Shown in pieces: positions 61,457 through 64,000 of a stretch of 64,000 bases of DNA (its first letter is position 1; every line of letters starts with the position of its first letter). A program made the position numbers and the translations under genes. The stretch covers positions 163,739,963 to 163,803,962 of the forward strand of contig NC_085136.1 in the NCBI RefSeq assembly GCF_035046485.1. The letters are read 5' to 3'. Source of the stretch: Aedes albopictus. Its lineage: Eukaryota > Arthropoda > Insecta > Diptera > Culicidae. The notes below the pieces were generated by a model. That model was not told the DNA's origin. It saw only the letters and a list, made by a program, of their open reading frames with translations, and ran no database searches.

Positions 61457-61799
61457 TTGGAAAGTGTGGAAATAAGTGCGAAGAAAAGTTTCTAAGTGCA
61501 AAAACCGACTTAGCAAGTTCAGGGAGAACATCTGGACCAACGGGCAGCCGCTGCTGAGCGGATATCAGCAGTTCGAGTGGTACAGAGCGAGGAAGGATCC
61601 ACACACATCGAACCTCAACACATCGAAGAACACTTACAACTCCGGAGGATGCTGATAGCACTTCTGTAAGTAAACAATTTTCTAATCAACCCAACAAATC
61701 ATACAGTGATCACTAACGAAAAAAAGTGAAAACGAAAACAAAAGCTTTAGAAACAAAGAAAGTGAAAGTGAATATTTTTTAAATTAAATTCATCGGAAA

Positions 61800-61972
61800 A
61801 TCGGGTCACCACCGAGGGAGACCCTAAGTTAAGTCTGAATTAAGAATAAAGTATCAATCGTAGTCGAACCACTAACTGAACGCGTCGTTCTGATCACGTC
61901 CCTCATTAAATACGGGTAACATAGCACCAACTTTCCTTTTAAAAAGCCTTCTTCGAAGGCCCAAAGTTAAAG
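61800..61972 (+). repeat. 5' LTR end (left boundary unknown)
   Basis: Sequence leading into the primer binding site includes GAATAAAGTATC (poly(A)-type) and TTCGAAGGCCC. A donor-like CTGTAAGTAAAC lies upstream at about 61666. Confidence 0.4.
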
Positions 61973-61989
61973 TGGCGCAGTCGGTAGGA
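61973..61989 (+). promoter_or_regulatory. Primer binding site TGGCGCAGTCGGTAGGA
   Basis: TGGCGCAGTCG matches the tRNA-Ser-type site of 17.6/297-like insect elements (established knowledge). The leader and gag at 62333 follow. Confidence 0.65.
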
Positions 61990-62332
61990 AAGTTTTCCTT
62001 GGCGAACGAATATCGCTAAGTCGTAGCTCGGTTCGAAGAACTCGTTTGGATCCTGTGTGAACCTCGTGACCCGCGATCGGAGTGATTTATTCCGGAAGAT
62101 TTCTATCAGCAAACGCATATTGTCCTTTAGTGAAAAATTCTCCATCTGCTGGAGAAGATACGCGAAGTGATCTGTCCCAGAAAAATCAGCATACGAACAT
62201 TGCTGAATAGTGAACGGATTCCCAATGCATTGCATTGGCTAGAGAAGTGATCCAAGTACACACCGCTGGAAAGAAGGATCAACCCAAATTATCATCATCG
62301 AAAACAATAAGAATCTGAGTGAATCAAATAAT

Positions 62333-62665
62333 GATTAACGAGAGTGATCCAATCATACGAAGTTTGGAAAGAAAGGATTACCAAGTACAGGGGTTGAAAG
62401 TCTTTCTCGCTAGACTGTTACCGTCCGCATTAGGATCAAATATCAGCCTACTCTATTTGCCTATTTGCAGCGTTCGGCTAGAGCATCGTCAAATAGTACA
62501 ACAAACATAAACACGCTTTCGAAGCCATCAAACATAGGTACCATACCAAAGCAATTCCCCAATCCGTCATATATGAGTGCAATGCAAAATTCTGCTTATA
62601 ATCCTCCCAACAGATCGCAATTTTTCAATACATCGCATCAGATGCAACCTTTTGCAGTGACCTAA
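62333..62665 (+). pseudogene. Gypsy gag capsid end and tail, deleted copy
   Basis: Reads INESDPIIRSLERK and GLKVFLARLLPSALGSNIS, then shifts; MQRSARASSNSTTN and PPNRSQFFNTSHQM continue the tail in another frame. Compared with 56466-56800 it lacks about 60 bases (the TSLKDALRR block). It ends with a TAA at 62663-62665. Confidence 0.65.
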
Positions 62666-63042
62666 AATCTGATACACTCCGATATCAAAATATACCGAGT
62701 GTAAGAAGCGTAGGAATAAATCAGTTCAGTTTGAGACGCCAACAAGTGTAGTTCAAGTTTAATTTTTTTTTAAAGCAACATCCGCAAGTCCATGTACTAA
62801 CTGGCTTAGATCGGCAGAATTTCTGCGGTTGCTTCTTGTGTCTTACTGAAAAAGTGTTTTCGCCCGTGGAACGACGGAACGAGAGGAAATCGTAACCGGA
62901 AGAACACATCCTCAACGGATTATTGGAAACTCGAGACTATCCAGCTAGGATATCGAAGACAGCGACCGGAAAGGCCTACAGCTCCCAACCGATCATCTTC
63001 CTATCTTCTCGCGACGGTTTATCGCGGAAAGAATCGTAAGTA
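62666..63042 (+). other. Leader-like sequence, no gene
   Basis: No frame recognised. A donor-like CGTAAG is cut by the MITE at 63043. After the MITE the sequence continues as GGCGCAGTCGAATAAAC. Confidence 0.35.
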
Positions 63043-63825
63043 CCGTAATCCGGGGTAACATTGATCAGAATTTTCTATCTTTCTTGAATAATTCTCTTAC
63101 TAAAGCAAACGTTACATGTTTTATATTTTTAAAACAAGTACTGGCCCTCTGAGTATGTGTTAAGCTACTCAAAAAAGTATTGTAAAACTTTAAAACATGT
63201 TTAAATAGGTTTTTAAATCTAATTTTTGATTGAGTTGATTTGGGGTAACATTGATCATGTCAGTGATCAATGTTCACTTGTGTTGAAAATACCCTTACTT
63301 ACTAAATTCGGGGTCGCTGATTTCGAATATGTTGTCCAAATTCTTACAAATTATGTACTTTTTAAGTTATTTTCGGATTAAAATCCTTTAAACCACGAAT
63401 AACGCCTAAAGGTAGGCAATGGCTTAAAGAATTGATAGCCGACTTTTAACAAATCGTATATTTTACTGAAAAATAGCATTTTCATAAAAGTTTCGGTTAT
63501 TAAATCCAAATCTAGGATATCATATTGAAGTAATACAGTGATTTCGAACCTCATATTGTATCTAGTAGTCACGCCAAGTATGAATGTTTGACAATGTATC
63601 TCATTGCGTTACGAAACACAGTTATGGAAAAATCGATTTAATTCAATGCTTATGAAATTAAATTTTCGTAAATTGCATGTCATTTCATAGCTTAATCATA
63701 GCAGATTACGATTTAACATTCCCTGGCAGAGACTGATTCAATGTAAAATTCTTGTTTGAACATTTCATGAGGTGGGTCAAGCCGATCAATGTTACCCCGC
63801 TGATCAATGATACCCCGGATTACGG
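63043..63825. mobile_element. TA-flanked MITE with CCGTAATCCGGGG termini
   Basis: Ends CCGTAATCCGGGGTAACATT and, reversed, CCGTAATCCGGGGTATCATT. TA flanks both sides (63041-63042 and 63826-63827), so mobilisation by a Tc1/mariner-type transposase is likely. GATCAATGTTACCC-like motifs recur inside. 783 bases, non-coding. Confidence 0.8.
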
Positions 63826-63944
63826 TAAATCAATTTAAGGCGCAGTCGAATAAACATACCACTGAATACTTGAAACTTAATTGAAAGTGAATTATAAGTG
63901 CTAGTGATTGACAAAAGAAAACAAACGCACAGTAAAATCAGTTC

Positions 63945-64000
63945 ATGCTTACAAGAAGAATGGCAGAAGATTTATCTCGTCAAATAGAGCTGCTTACCGC
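63945..64000 (+). CDS. Probable gag start, runs off the window
   Basis: ATG at 63945 (MLTRRMAEDLSRQIELLT), open to the window edge. A second in-frame ATG at 63960 is an alternative start. It follows a leader-like sequence containing GGCGCAGTCG. Helical N-terminus; gag by position only. Confidence 0.35.
   Translation, partial: MLTRRMAEDLSRQIELLT

Overview
The window reads as repeat-dense insect DNA, most likely from a culicine mosquito such as Aedes. The evidence is the mix of element types seen by eye: Ty3/gypsy fragments of several lineages, a Jockey-group LINE, a Penelope-like element, TA-flanked and 8-bp-duplication MITEs, and non-retroviral RNA-virus-like pieces embedded in LTR retrotransposons. 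Only one host-like gene is clear: the last two coding exons of a PWWP-like chromatin protein at the left edge (3-728, + strand). A 53-codon two-exon candidate lies at 23314-23552. No tRNA, rRNA, CRISPR array or bacterial signal was seen.

Layout. 1-0.7 kb: end of the host gene. 1.6-4.1 kb: a BEL/Pao-like fragment, then a 5'-truncated Penelope-like element (RT tail plus GIY-YIG) bracketed by 154-bp inverted repeats. 4.1-11 kb: a palindromic MITE, then minus-strand Ty3/gypsy debris (gags, integrase, LTRs, primer binding sites) mixed with virus-like frames. 11-14.4 kb: mostly non-coding with small repeats and poly-G tracts. 14.45-15.43 kb: a minus-strand virus-like fragment running into a 500-base assembly gap. 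15.93-19.04 kb: a nearly intact LINE ORF2 with a (TAAA)n tail. 19-23 kb: AT-rich DNA with little content. 23.6-64 kb: almost entirely plus-strand Ty3/gypsy fragments (leaders, gag, protease, RT/RNase H, integrase, env, LTRs), cut by Tc1/mariner-like, hAT-like and fold-back elements and fused to several virus-like pieces.

Two themes tie the window together. First, the 5' leaders of many gypsy fragments, just after a TGGCGAC-type primer binding site and before gag, hold a short frame for a 64-81 residue single-pass membrane protein. Several start Met-Gly-x-x-x-Ser, a possible N-myristoylation signal, and carry a basic amphipathic tail. Such frames, or remnants of them, are seen at 5601-5852 (minus, broken), 25985, 34954, 38757, 39988, 40652, about 50770, 51668 and 59426. 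I know of no described gene of this kind. Second, virus-like sequences repeatedly sit inside gypsy gag, protease or leader sequence, and some junctions were later duplicated. At 51668-52072 one open frame joins a leader membrane segment to a virus-like segment.

Fragment orientation is strongly blocked: minus from about 1.6 to 15.4 kb apart from the Penelope-like element, plus from about 15.9 to 64 kb. Nested transposons plus RNA-virus remnants are typical of Aedes piRNA clusters, so that role is inferred and testable with small-RNA data. All family assignments are from reading translations and repeats by eye; virus families could not be resolved.
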